Source of the DNA: Epilithonimonas hungarica
Lineage (GTDB): Bacteria; Bacteroidota; Bacteroidia; Flavobacteriales; Weeksellaceae
Assembly: GCF_900102265.1 (NCBI RefSeq)
Contig: NZ_FNBH01000001.1
Span: forward strand, 1,302,001-1,366,000
Direction: 5' to 3'
DNA: 64,000 nt
Shown here: one piece after another, positions 42,943-51,740 of the stretch
Position numbering within the stretch: position 1 is the first letter of the stretch
Layout of the letters: every line of letters begins with the position of its first letter
Translations under genes and position numbers: made by a program
Notes under the pieces: generated by a model
What the model saw: the letters and a program-made list of their open reading frames with translations, nothing else
Told to the model about the DNA's origin: nothing
Database searches by the model: none

Positions 42943-44817
42943 ATGAGTATTGAAAACGAAAATCCTGAAAACGAAAAACTTAATTCTGAAGTCAATCCTT
43001 CTGAAAATCAATCAGTAGAGGAAGTGACTGTAGGAGAAGTTTCGGAAACTGAAACTCCAAATTCTGAAGTAAGTCTTTCTGAAGAAGAAGTGACTTCAGA
43101 AAAAAAATCGGAAACAGAAACTGAACATCAGGAAATCGAACTTGCTGAAGAAAACTATTCTGACCTTTCTTTGAAAGAAACTTTGAATGAAATGGAGACT
43201 ATCGTGAACAAAGACGATGCATCTTCTTTTTCGAAAAAATTCAATGCGCTCAGAGACCATGCTAATCATAAATTGGCGGACGAAGTTGAGGACAAAAAGC
43301 ACGAATATCTTGAACAGGGTAATCCGGAAGAACACTTCGAATTCCATCATCCGCAAGCATCCAAGCTGTCAGCATTGGTCAATATTTACAAGGAAAAACT
43401 TGATAAATTCCATAAGGCCCAGGAAGCTGACCATCAGAAAAATCTGGAAGAAAGATTATCAATTATTGAAAGGCTTAAAAATCTTTATACCAGTTCTGAG
43501 CCAGGCGTCAATCTTTTTAAATCGATAAGAGAAGTGAAGGAGGCTTGGGGAAATGCTGGTCAAGTTGCAAAATCTGAATTCAAAAATCTGAATAACAACT
43601 ATTTCCACCATTTGAAAATGTTCAATGAAATGTTGGACCTTAACAAGGAATATCTTGAACAGGAATTTGCCCATAATCTTGAAAAAAGACAGCATATCAT
43701 TCAAAGAGCAAAAGAATTGTTGGACGAAAAAGTGGTTCAAAAAGCATTGAATGAATTGCAATATCTGCACAAGCTTTGGAAAGAAGAAGCAGAGCCCGTA
43801 GCAGAAGAATTCCGCGAAAAAACTTGGGAAGAATTTAAAGAAATTTCCAATAAGATCCATGAGAGAAAGTCTGAATTGATAGCGGTTCTGGAAACTGAGC
43901 AACAAGATAATCTGGATAAGAAAAATAAAATTGTCGAGGAACTGAAAACCTTGTCGGCGCCACAAAATATCAATCATTCCTTTTGGCAGCAAGCTATAAA
44001 GAGAGTAGAGGACCTGCGTACAGAATTCTTGAAATTAGGACCTGTTCCCAAAAAATTGTCCAATCAGAACTGGACAGATTTCAAACAGGCCTTAAGGGAT
44101 TTCAATACGGCAAAAAATGATTTTTATAAAAATTTAAAGGGTTCTCAGGTTCATAATTTGGAAGAGAAACTAGCTCTTATAAGAACGGCTCAGGATAATA
44201 TGAATTCTGAGGATTGGGATATTGTTGTTCCGCTTTTCAAAAAATTACAGGAAGATTGGAAGAAAATTGGACATGTACCTAGAAGCCAGGCTAATAAAGT
44301 TTGGGATGATTTCCGTGATGCTTGTAATACCTTCTTTAAAAATTATAGAGAAAAGAATAATGCTGTAGGTGATAACTGGAAGGAGAATTATAAGAACAAA
44401 AAAGCGCTTCTTGATGAGTTAAAAGCTTTAACGGACGAAGAGGGTTCTGTTGAAAAGATAGAAAACATCAAAAATGCATGGAATGCAATCGGGAAGGTTC
44501 CGAAAGATAAATTGTCGATCAATACAGAATTCAACAAAACGCTTAGAGAGAAATTGAAACTCAATAAGATCAATGAGTTTGATTTGAAAGAGGAAAATCT
44601 TTCCGAGAGCCAATTAACAGATAAAGCAAGAAAAATAAAAAATCAAATTGCCGACTTGGAAGCAGAAGTTGTTCAATTGGAAAATAATTTGGCGTTCTTC
44701 AATTCCCCAAGTCGAGAAAATCCTCTTTTGAAAGATACTTATGATAAATTGGACGGTAAAAAAGAGCAACTTGAAAGTTTGAAGGTCACTCTTCATAACA
44801 TTATAGCCGGAGAATAA
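42943..44817 (+). CDS. DUF349 repeat protein
   Basis: 624 aa. A low-complexity acidic Glu/Ser/Thr N-terminus (about 1-70) precedes a long helical body of DUF349-type repeats, each about 70 aa with a Trp-containing core (VKEAWGNAGQVAK, LHKLWKEEAEPV, LQEDWKKIGHVPRSQANKVW, then IKNAWNAIGKVPKDK). The C-terminus is coiled coil (IADLEAEVVQLENNL). Cytoplasmic, no enzyme motif; the family is widespread in Bacteroidota with unknown role. ATG start, strong terminator downstream. Confidence 0.85.
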   Translation: MSIENENPENEKLNSEVNPSENQSVEEVTVGEVSETETPNSEVSLSEEEVTSEKKSETETEHQEIELAEENYSDLSLKETLNEMETIVNKDDASSFSKKFNALRDHANHKLADEVEDKKHEYLEQGNPEEHFEFHHPQASKLSALVNIYKEKLDKFHKAQEADHQKNLEERLSIIERLKNLYTSSEPGVNLFKSIREVKEAWGNAGQVAKSEFKNLNNNYFHHLKMFNEMLDLNKEYLEQEFAHNLEKRQHIIQRAKELLDEKVVQKALNELQYLHKLWKEEAEPVAEEFREKTWEEFKEISNKIHERKSELIAVLETEQQDNLDKKNKIVEELKTLSAPQNINHSFWQQAIKRVEDLRTEFLKLGPVPKKLSNQNWTDFKQALRDFNTAKNDFYKNLKGSQVHNLEEKLALIRTAQDNMNSEDWDIVVPLFKKLQEDWKKIGHVPRSQANKVWDDFRDACNTFFKNYREKNNAVGDNWKENYKNKKALLDELKALTDEEGSVEKIENIKNAWNAIGKVPKDKLSINTEFNKTLREKLKLNKINEFDLKEENLSESQLTDKARKIKNQIADLEAEVVQLENNLAFFNSPSRENPLLKDTYDKLDGKKEQLESLKVTLHNIIAGE

Positions 44818-44840
44818 TTTTAAATATTAAATAAATAAAA

Positions 44841-44864
44841 AAATCCCCATTTAAATGGGGATTT
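44841..44864 (+). terminator. Terminator after the DUF349 gene
   Basis: Self-complementary AAATCCCCAT/ATGGGGATTT around ttaa, followed by TTTTTTATTTT. Confidence 0.8.
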
Positions 44865-44973
44865 TTTTATTTTGAAACAATTTGTAAATAATTATTAATA
44901 TTCAAATTCAAAAAAATAAAGAGAGTCTTGTAAAAAAATGATATTTTTATGACCCATATTTAAAAATATCGAT

Positions 44974-46833
44974 ATGCTGAAAAAATACTTATTTGCGTTT
45001 GCTGTTTTCCCTGCTTTCATATCTGCTCAAGCTCCGGAAGGATATTATTCCGGAACAGAGAATTTGACAGGTTATATGCTGAAGACCAAGCTACATGATA
45101 TTATTTCGACAAAAACATACAATTGGAATTATGAAGATCTGAAAACGTTGTATGGACAGACGGACATTGATAAGTATTATGATTACGATGCCAGTAATAC
45201 AACCTATTTGCTGGATATTTATTCTAATAACCCAACAGGAACTACAGCTTATCATTATACATTAAATAATATCATCGGGAGCGCCAATGCGGAAGGCTTG
45301 GGTTGGAATCGTGAACATATGATGCCTCAAAGTTCTTTTAATAGTGCTTATCCCATGTATTCGGACCTATTTTTTGTAATTCCTACAGATGCAAGGATCA
45401 ATCAGTTGAGAAGTAATTATCCTTACGGAAAAGCAGGTTCTACGGTTTATTATAATTTTACCAATGGGTCAAAACAAGCCGCTAACGGAACACCGAATGC
45501 AACTTATACAGGAAGGGTCTTTGAGCCAATTGATGAGTTCAAAGGTGACATTGCAAGGTCATTATTATATTTTGCTGTAAGGTATGAAGGTAAATTAGGA
45601 AGTTTCAATTATACGACAAACGCTGCGGATCCTACAAAAGACCAAAACCCTTTGGATGGGACGGAAGAAAAATCTTATGAGAATTGGTACATCGCGATGC
45701 TTCTCAATTGGCATCAGCTGGATCCTGTTTCGCAAAGAGAGATTGACAGGAATAACTCGGTTTTTAATATTCAGAAAAATAGGAATCCGTTCATCGACCA
45801 TCCGGAATGGGCTAATTTGATCTGGAATCAAACTCCGGATAATATTGCGCCAGCAGCTCCATCTTCTCTTATGTTGGAAAGAAATTCCGCATATTTTGTA
45901 AACTTGGCTTGGCAAGCGAATACGGAACCTGATGTTTTAGGATATAAAATTTATCAGGATGGTGTTTTGATAGGGACTTCAAAAACCAATTCTTTCTCTG
46001 CGGACCATCTGGTTCCGGATGCAACTTACAATTTTACAGTGAAAGCTTATGACAATGCATATCTGGAAAGTCCTCAAAGTAATACTTTGAATATTACAAC
46101 TTTATCTACAGACGGTTTTGCAAAAGACCTGCAGATAGTCAAATACCTTGAAGGAACCGGGAATAATAAAGCTTTCGAAATAGCTAATCGGACAGGGCAT
46201 AAGGTCAACCTGAATGGTTACAAATTATACATCCAATACAAAGGAACTGCTTATTATTTTGGAGAACCATTTGAATTGGAAGGCGAGATAGAAAATGATC
46301 AAAGCTTCGTGGTTATTAATCCGAATGCTAATTTCAGTTGTTTCAATGTTTCCAATGCAAAATTCGTAACAGCAGCGCCATCTCTTACTTTTTCAGGAAG
46401 CAATTATGTTGACCTCTCTTACAAATCCGGAACGGTAGATGCGATTGGTATCAAAGGTCAGGATAATGCGAATGCCAACAAGTCACTTTACAGAAACTCG
46501 AATACTATCAATCCTACAGCTACTTTTGATATTAGCGAATGGACAACTTATGCCTCGGATTATTGTCAAGGTCTGGGCATTTTGGCGGTTAATGATATCG
46601 TGAACTGTAACCCGTATTTCAATATTTATCCAAATCCAGTTGTTGATAGAATCAATATTACGGGTGATGTTGGAAAAGCGAAATCTGCACAGATCTATGA
46701 TCTTTCTGGAAAATTGATAAAAAATATCCACAATCCGTTTATTGGCGAAAAATCAATTGATGTCCACTCATTACTTCCAAATACCTACATTCTGAATATT
46801 GACGGTAAATCAATCAAGTTTATCAAAAAATAA
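44974..46833 (+). CDS. Secreted endonuclease I family nuclease, T9SS cargo
   Basis: 619 aa with signal peptide ending FISAQ (residue 19). Endonuclease I (EndA/NucM) domain about 22-290: GLGWNREHMMPQSSF contains the His-metal active-site motif, with SDLFFVIPTDARINQLRSNY downstream. Fibronectin type III domain about 298-378, lamin-tail-like domain about 385-530 (NNKAFEIANRTGHKVNLNGY), type A sorting domain at the end (FNIYPNPVVDRINITGD). Extracellular DNA/RNA degradation, probably for phosphate or nucleoside scavenging or biofilm turnover. ATG start. Confidence 0.9.
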   Translation: MLKKYLFAFAVFPAFISAQAPEGYYSGTENLTGYMLKTKLHDIISTKTYNWNYEDLKTLYGQTDIDKYYDYDASNTTYLLDIYSNNPTGTTAYHYTLNNIIGSANAEGLGWNREHMMPQSSFNSAYPMYSDLFFVIPTDARINQLRSNYPYGKAGSTVYYNFTNGSKQAANGTPNATYTGRVFEPIDEFKGDIARSLLYFAVRYEGKLGSFNYTTNAADPTKDQNPLDGTEEKSYENWYIAMLLNWHQLDPVSQREIDRNNSVFNIQKNRNPFIDHPEWANLIWNQTPDNIAPAAPSSLMLERNSAYFVNLAWQANTEPDVLGYKIYQDGVLIGTSKTNSFSADHLVPDATYNFTVKAYDNAYLESPQSNTLNITTLSTDGFAKDLQIVKYLEGTGNNKAFEIANRTGHKVNLNGYKLYIQYKGTAYYFGEPFELEGEIENDQSFVVINPNANFSCFNVSNAKFVTAAPSLTFSGSNYVDLSYKSGTVDAIGIKGQDNANANKSLYRNSNTINPTATFDISEWTTYASDYCQGLGILAVNDIVNCNPYFNIYPNPVVDRINITGDVGKAKSAQIYDLSGKLIKNIHNPFIGEKSIDVHSLLPNTYILNIDGKSIKFIKK

Positions 46834-46846
46834 AATTTATTTCAAG

Positions 46847-46872
46847 AGTCTCTTTTCATAAGAGACTTTTTT
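46847..46872 (+). terminator. Terminator after the endonuclease I gene
   Basis: Stem AGTCTCTT/AAGAGACT with a 5-nt loop, followed by TTTTTTG. Confidence 0.75.
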
Positions 46873-46883
46873 GTTTTATAATT

Positions 46884-46974
46884 TGGGCAGCTTGATCCGC
46901 CTTCCACTCCCGCTTTTTTCTTTTTTTACAAAAAAAGAAAAAGAGCTCCGTTCAAGTCGGGCTGCTAAGATTCT
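46884..46974 (+). repeat. GGGCAGCTTGATC repeat, copy 1
   Basis: Begins TTGGGCAGCTTGATCCG, has CACTCCCGC, then a central hairpin CTTTTTTT-aca-AAAAAAAG, then AGCTCCGTTCAAGTCGGGCTGCT. Related copies lie at 49407-49486 (same orientation) and 50984-51066 (opposite). Confidence 0.8.
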
Positions 46975-47036
46975 CCGTTTCAATAATGCGTTATGAACTC
47001 AATATTTACAAAACCGAATTTAATGTAAAAATTTCG

Positions 47037-47044
47037 TAAATTTG
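47037..47044 (+). promoter_or_regulatory. -7 promoter box TAAATTTG for purC-purF
   Basis: Consensus TAnnTTTG, about 77 nt upstream of purC. The long leader may fold but matches no purine riboswitch I recognise. Confidence 0.45.
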
Positions 47045-47120
47045 TGCATAAATCTAACAGTAAAAAGTTTAATTGGAAATCGAAGTGATTCGCGAGTTCC
47101 TTTTAAAAAAATGAAACATT

Positions 47121-47843
47121 ATGAGTCAAAAAAAAGAAATGCTTTACGAAGGTAAAGCTAAACAGGTTTTCGCTACCGAAAACCCTGATGAGGTCGTTGT
47201 TCGTTATAAAGACGATGCTACAGCTTTCAATGCACAGAAGCGTGGCCAATTCGATAGAAAAGGCGAATTGAACAATGCGATTTCTACACTTATTTTCGGA
47301 TATCTTATCGAAAACGGAATCCCGACACACTTCATTGAGAAATTGGATGACAGGGAACAATTAGTTAAAAAAGTGGATATCATTCCATTAGAAATGGTTG
47401 TTCGTAATTATGCTGCGGGAAGTATGGCTCAGAGATTGGGCGTAGAAGAGGGAACCAAATCTCCAGTTACGATTTTCGATATCTGCTACAAAAAAGACGA
47501 ATTAGGTGATCCGTTGATCAACGATTATCACGCTGTGTTTTTAGGAGCAGCAACTTTCGAAGAATTGAAGGAGATGTACACTTTGACAGGCAAGATCAAC
47601 GACCTTTTGATTGCTTTGTTTGATAAGATGAATGTTATCCTGGTTGATTTCAAAATCGAGTTAGGGAAAACCTCTGATGGTAAAATTGTTTTAGCAGACG
47701 AGATTTCCCCGGACACTTGCAGACTTTGGGACAAGGATACAATGAAAAAGCTTGACAAAGACAGATTCCGAAGAGATTTGGGCGAGATCACGGAAGCTTA
47801 TGTTGAGATTTTTGACAGATTACAAACTGCTCTAGAAAAGTAA
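47121..47843 (+). CDS. purC: Phosphoribosylaminoimidazole-succinocarboxamide synthase
   Basis: 240 aa, joins aspartate to CAIR in de novo purine synthesis. Visible: [20 protein letters not shown] at the N-terminus, [46 protein letters not shown], and [14 protein letters not shown]. Family length, ATG start. purF begins 18 nt downstream: two consecutive pathway genes in one operon. Confidence 0.97.
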   Translation: MSQKKEMLYEGKAKQVFATENPDEVVVRYKDDATAFNAQKRGQFDRKGELNNAISTLIFGYLIENGIPTHFIEKLDDREQLVKKVDIIPLEMVVRNYAAGSMAQRLGVEEGTKSPVTIFDICYKKDELGDPLINDYHAVFLGAATFEELKEMYTLTGKINDLLIALFDKMNVILVDFKIELGKTSDGKIVLADEISPDTCRLWDKDTMKKLDKDRFRRDLGEITEAYVEIFDRLQTALEK

Positions 47844-47861
47844 AATCCGAGAAAAATTAAA

Positions 47862-49385
47862 ATGGATTTAGAATTTCAAAAATATAGCACATTACCAAAA
47901 TATGCTTTCCAAAACCGCTATCAGGAATTCGAAGAGACCAAACATCTTTCCAAAGAAGAAAAGGAAGCTTATTATCCTTTTGATAAAATGGAAGAGGAAT
48001 GCGGGATTTTCGGATTGCATTCTACAGAGAATTTGGATACATTTTCTTTGTCTCAGTTCGGGCTGTTCGCTTTGCAGCACCGGGGACAGGAAGCTTGTGG
48101 AATAGCAGTTGGTAACAATGGGAAAATCCTTTCTGTAAAAGATGAGGGTTTGGTCCTGGATGTTTTCAAGACGATTGAAGAACCTCAGCAATATATGGGA
48201 AGTACCGTTATCGGGCACACAAGATATACAACTGCAGGAGACAAAAAGAAGTATAATTTTCAGCCGTTTTTTGCGAAGAATGAATACGACCAGATCATAC
48301 TTTCCATAGCCCATAACGGGAATCTTACCAACGCAAAACAACTTAGAAAAGAACTAGAAGATGAGGGGGTTGTTTTTCGTGCGACTTCTGATACCGAAGT
48401 TATTCTGAGACTGATCCAGAAAAATTTGGATTTAGGACTTAGAGGTGCGATCAAAGCAACGATGGAAAAAATCGAAGGTGCTTATTCTGTTGTTGGGATT
48501 ACAAGGAACAAATTTTTTGCTTTCCGTGATTTTAATGGGATCAGACCTTTGGTTTTAGGAGCAATTGATGAAAATACATTCGTTGTAGCTTCCGAGACGT
48601 GTGCTTTGGATGGAGTAGGAGCACAATATGTACGCGATATTCTTCCTGGCGAGATTGTTTATACGAGTGATAATGAAGATGGTTTACAATCTTATCTTGT
48701 AAAAGACGATTGCGTTAACAAGATCTGCGCGTTTGAATATATCTATTTTGCAAGACCAGATTCTACTTTGGAAGGCATCAATGTTCATGAAGTGAGAGAG
48801 AAATCCGGGATGAAGATATGGGAACAAGCACCTGTTGAGGCGGATATTGTAATTGGAGTCCCGGATTCCGGAGTTCCTGCTGCGATTGGATTTTCCAAAG
48901 CTTCCGGTATTCCTTTTAGACCGGTTTTGATCAAGAACCGATATATTGGACGTTCGTTTATCATTCCATCTCAGGAGATGAGAGAGCATTTTGTTAATCT
49001 AAAACTCAATCCGATCATTTCCGAGATGAAGGATAAAAGAGTCGTGATTATTGATGATTCAATTGTAAGGGGAACGACGTCTAAACGTCTTGTCAAGATC
49101 TTGAAAAATGCGGGCGTTAAGGAAATTCATTTCAGAAGTGTTTCTCCACCGATTATTGCACCTTGCTTTTTGGGAATTGATACGCCTACAAAAGATGACC
49201 TGATTTCTGCCAATATGAATAAGGAAGAATTAAGAAAATATCTGGATGTTGACAGTTTGGAATTTTTGAGCGTTGACAATTTGGTTGATATTTTAGGCTC
49301 ACCAAATCATTGTTTCGGATGTTTTACAGAAAAATATCCAGTAAAAAACCCAGATGAATTAGCATTTGTAGATCAAGGTGACTAG
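47862..49385 (+). CDS. purF: Amidophosphoribosyltransferase
   Basis: 507 aa, first committed step of purine synthesis (PRPP plus glutamine to phosphoribosylamine). Glutaminase domain starts at Cys47 (EEECGIFGLHSTEN), the expected N-terminal nucleophile after processing, so a 46-residue leader would have to be removed or bypassed; an ATG at residue 43 (MEEECGIFG) is an alternative start. Phosphoribosyltransferase motif VVIIDDSIVRGTTSKRLV. Cysteines in KICAFEYIYF, PPIIAPCFLG and HCFGCF match the ligands of the [4Fe-4S] form. Cotranscribed with purC. Confidence 0.96.
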   Translation: MDLEFQKYSTLPKYAFQNRYQEFEETKHLSKEEKEAYYPFDKMEEECGIFGLHSTENLDTFSLSQFGLFALQHRGQEACGIAVGNNGKILSVKDEGLVLDVFKTIEEPQQYMGSTVIGHTRYTTAGDKKKYNFQPFFAKNEYDQIILSIAHNGNLTNAKQLRKELEDEGVVFRATSDTEVILRLIQKNLDLGLRGAIKATMEKIEGAYSVVGITRNKFFAFRDFNGIRPLVLGAIDENTFVVASETCALDGVGAQYVRDILPGEIVYTSDNEDGLQSYLVKDDCVNKICAFEYIYFARPDSTLEGINVHEVREKSGMKIWEQAPVEADIVIGVPDSGVPAAIGFSKASGIPFRPVLIKNRYIGRSFIIPSQEMREHFVNLKLNPIISEMKDKRVVIIDDSIVRGTTSKRLVKILKNAGVKEIHFRSVSPPIIAPCFLGIDTPTKDDLISANMNKEELRKYLDVDSLEFLSVDNLVDILGSPNHCFGCFTEKYPVKNPDELAFVDQGD

Positions 49386-49406
49386 AATTTGACTACATCG
49401 AACCAT

Positions 49407-49486
49407 TTGGGCAGCTTGATCCGTCCTCCGTTCCCGCTATCCGCCTCTGGCGGATGAGCTCCACTCAGGCCGGGCTGCTGCGATTC
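49407..49486 (+). repeat. GGGCAGCTTGATC repeat, copy 2
   Basis: TTGGGCAGCTTGATCCG, CGTTCCCGCTATCC, central hairpin CCGCC-tct-GGCGG, then GAGCTCCACTCAGGCCGGGC, ending TGCTGCGATTC. Outer blocks are like copy 1; the central hairpin has a different sequence. Confidence 0.8.
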
Positions 49487-49539
49487 GCTGGTTAAAGAGC
49501 GTGATAAATATCAAATTGATTTAAATCAATTACAAAAAA

Positions 49540-49570
49540 AACCGCCAAACAAATTATTTGTTTGGCGGTT
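49540..49570 (+). terminator. Terminator after purF
   Basis: Perfect 15-bp stem AACCGCCAAACAAAT/ATTTGTTTGGCGGTT with a 1-nt loop, followed by eight T residues in all. It lies beyond the repeat copy. Confidence 0.85.
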
Positions 49571-49603
49571 TTTTTTACTTCACATAATTCTTAAAAATAA
49601 AAA

Positions 49604-49673
49604 ACCCCAACCGAAGTTGGGGTAAAAACTAATAACCATGAAAACTCAAATTAAACATGAGAATCGAAATTAA
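49604..49673 (+). promoter_or_regulatory. Hairpin plus 11-codon ORF between purF and ndk
   Basis: Hairpin ACCCCAAC-cgaa-GTTGGGGT (49604-49623), then AAAAACTAATAACC and a tiny ORF at 49638-49673 encoding MKTQIKHENRN. It lies upstream of the likely ndk promoter (49724-49757). Could be a relic leader, a small RNA end or an unrelated mobile motif; expression is unknown. The rest of 49386-49784 holds a repeat copy, a terminator and that promoter. Confidence 0.4.
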
Positions 49674-49723
49674 AGTAACAAATACTGTGCCAGAAAAAAC
49701 GACTCTTTGAAAAAGAATTTCCG

Positions 49724-49757
49724 TTTGCAAACATAAGTAAAAAATATTGTAAATTTG
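49724..49757 (+). promoter_or_regulatory. Promoter of ndk: -33 TTTG and -7 TAAATTTG
   Basis: TTTG at 49724-49727 and TAAATTTG at 49750-49757, 22 nt between them, slightly long for the Bacteroidota consensus. A leader of about 25 nt follows to the ATG at 49785. Confidence 0.55.
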
Positions 49758-49784
49758 CAACTCTTAAAAAAAAATAAATAAAAA

Positions 49785-50204
49785 ATGTCAGGAAAAATCA
49801 CTTTTACCATGATTAAGCCAGATGCAGTAGCGGATGGACACATTGGAGCGATTCTTGGAAAGATCAGCGAGGCTGGTTTTAAAATCAAAGCTTTGAAATT
49901 GACTCAGTTAACTGTAGCTGATGCTAAAAAATTCTACGAAGTACATTCGGAAAGACCTTTCTACGGAGAGTTGGTTGACTTTATGTCTTCTGGACCAATC
50001 GTGGCAGCGGTTCTTGAAAAAGATAATGCAGTTGAAGATTTCAGAACTGTGATCGGCTCTACAAATCCTGCTGAAGCGGCAGAAGGAACTATCAGAAAGC
50101 TATTTGCAAGAAGCATTGGAGAAAATGCAGTTCACGGTTCTGATTCTGACGAGAATGCTTTGATCGAAGCACAATTCCATTTTTCTGGAAGGGAGATCTT
50201 CTAA
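49785..50204 (+). CDS. ndk: Nucleoside diphosphate kinase
   Basis: 139 aa, equilibrates nucleoside di- and triphosphates through a phosphohistidine. Active-site His117 in [12 protein letters not shown]; also [32 protein letters not shown] and [11 protein letters not shown]. Family length, ATG start, own promoter and terminator. Confidence 0.97.
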   Translation: MSGKITFTMIKPDAVADGHIGAILGKISEAGFKIKALKLTQLTVADAKKFYEVHSERPFYGELVDFMSSGPIVAAVLEKDNAVEDFRTVIGSTNPAEAAEGTIRKLFARSIGENAVHGSDSDENALIEAQFHFSGREIF

Positions 50205-50228
50205 TTTATTCTGAAAATTAAATAAAAA

Positions 50229-50256
50229 AATAGGCTATCAAAAGTGACAGCCTATT
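50229..50256 (+). terminator. Terminator after ndk
   Basis: Stem AATAGGCTATCA/TGACAGCCTATT (one mismatch), loop of 4 nt, then TTTTATTTG. Confidence 0.7.
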
Positions 50257-50309
50257 TTTATTTGTATAACTGGTAGATTTCATATTCCGCAAACAGGATT
50301 GTGAGCTGT

Positions 50310-50945
50310 TCATTTTTTTCTCGCAATAAAAATCATATCAGTCAAAAACGTTCCGTCAGGTTCTGGATAGTCTTTTCTTTCGATTTTTAATATTTCAAAT
50401 CCGTTATTTATTAATTCAGTTTTTATATGGTCTTCTTGGTGGTAATACACATAAACTTCCCTTCCATCGCTGAAACTTGTTGTTTCATAGCCTGACTTAC
50501 CATAATCATCCTCCATTGTACTGATATAAATGATTCCGTTGAGATTCAGTTTTTGGCTTGATAATCTGATTAATTTCGAGCTGTCCTCTCTGTTTAAATA
50601 AGGCATACAAAAGCCAATGACTACGCCGTCGAATGTATGTGTAAGTTCATCGATTTTCAGTGCATCTTTGACGATAAAGTTTGCGTTTGGAACATTGAGC
50701 TTCGCTCTTTCTATCATATTGGGAGCTAAGTCAATTCCTGTTATTTTTAAATCCTTTCTGACCTTTAAAAAATATTTGGTTATATTTCCTGGTCCGCAAC
50801 CAATATCTAAAACTTCGCTATTTGCGTTTAATAATGAGCAGAAAAAATCGTACGTATCATTATACAAATCCATTTCCATAAACTTGTTCTCGTAGTTCAG
50901 GGCCACTTCATTGTAGGTTTGTATCGTTTTGTTGTAATTTTCCAT
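50310..50945 (-). CDS. Class I SAM-dependent methyltransferase
   Basis: 211 aa. Rossmann-type SAM motif SEVLDIGCGPGNITKYFLK (about residues 38-56), acidic loop ITGIDLAPNMIERA, and the post-I motif FIVKDALKIDEL. The rest matches small-molecule methyltransferases of the UbiE/Methyltransf_25 type; the substrate is not predictable. The C-terminus has TEFINNGFEIL-like spacing (TELINNGFEILKIERKDYP). ATG start, no evident operon partner. Confidence 0.85.
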   Translation of the reverse strand: MENYNKTIQTYNEVALNYENKFMEMDLYNDTYDFFCSLLNANSEVLDIGCGPGNITKYFLKVRKDLKITGIDLAPNMIERAKLNVPNANFIVKDALKIDELTHTFDGVVIGFCMPYLNREDSSKLIRLSSQKLNLNGIIYISTMEDDYGKSGYETTSFSDGREVYVYYHQEDHIKTELINNGFEILKIERKDYPEPDGTFLTDMIFIARKK

Positions 50946-50983
50946 TGGGTTATTTTCTGTATCAATTATTTTCTAAACCGTCA

Positions 50984-51066
50984 ATAGCCCCGATAGTAGC
51001 GGCATCCTTTTTTGCTAAGGGAAAGCCATGGCAAAAAAAGATATAGCGGATAGCGGGATCAAGCTC
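50984..51066 (-). repeat. GGGCAGCTTGATC repeat, copy 3 (inverted, diverged)
   Basis: Plus strand reads AATAGCCCCGATAGTAGCGG, CATCCTTTTTTGC, a central hairpin CTTTTTTGC/GCAAAAAAAG, then TAGCGGATAGCGGGATCAAG and CTCCT. This is the inverse of copies 1 and 2 with changed spacing. It ends at the stop codon of rpe. Confidence 0.7.
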
Positions 51067-51717
51067 CTAAAATTTCAGTAACTCAATAGTTCTTTCCGGG
51101 TCTTGAGAAGAGAAAACCGCATTTCCTGCAACTAAAACATCTGCGCCAGCTTCGAAAAGTTTGGAAGCATTATCCAGATTCACACCACCATCGATCTGTA
51201 TTAACGCTGTTGAATTGTTGCTTAGGATCAGATCTTTTGTCTCACTTATTTTTTTATAAGTATTCTGAATAAATTTTTGCCCACCAAAGCCCGGATTAAC
51301 ACTCATCAATAGAACCAGGTCCACATCTGCAATAATGTCTTCCAACATCAAAACAGGAGTTGCTGGATTGAGAACAACACCAGCTTTTGCACCTTTGTCT
51401 TGTATCTGATGAATGGTTCTGTGAAGATGCGTGCAAGCTTCGAAATGAACAGAGACCAGATCTGCGCCATGTTCTATGAATTCTTCCACATATTTTTCCG
51501 GTTCAACAATCATAAGATGTACATCCACGAATTTTTTGGCGTGTTGCTGAACGGTTTTCATCACAGGGAATCCGAACGAAATATTCGGGACAAAACGTCC
51601 GTCCATCACATCTACGTGAAACCAGTCTGCCTGAGAATTGTTTAGCATCTCGATATCTCTCCGTAGGTTTCCAAAATCCGCAGAAAGAAGGGAAGGTGCT
51701 ATAAGTTTATTTTTCAT
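51067..51717 (-). CDS. rpe: Ribulose-phosphate 3-epimerase
   Basis: 216-aa TIM barrel interconverting ribulose-5-P and xylulose-5-P in the pentose phosphate pathway. Visible: IAPSLLSADFGNLRRDIEML, DWFHVDVMDGRFVPN with metal His and catalytic Asp, VDVHLMI, LLMSVNPGFGGQKFI, QIDGGVNLDNA, and VAGNAVF. ATG start, 23 nt after the M42 peptidase gene and probably in its operon. Confidence 0.96.
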   Translation of the reverse strand: MKNKLIAPSLLSADFGNLRRDIEMLNNSQADWFHVDVMDGRFVPNISFGFPVMKTVQQHAKKFVDVHLMIVEPEKYVEEFIEHGADLVSVHFEACTHLHRTIHQIQDKGAKAGVVLNPATPVLMLEDIIADVDLVLLMSVNPGFGGQKFIQNTYKKISETKDLILSNNSTALIQIDGGVNLDNASKLFEAGADVLVAGNAVFSSQDPERTIELLKF

Positions 51718-51740
51718 TTTTATAATTACTTTTTACTTTA

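Noticed and set aside
43459-43992. 177-codon antisense frame inside the DUF349 gene
   Set aside because: Phenylalanine/leucine-rich mirror of a lysine/glutamate-rich coding strand, with no independent signal; a shadow of the real gene.
47045-47120. Purine riboswitch in the purC leader
   Set aside because: No conserved three-way-junction loops recognised; only weak hairpins.
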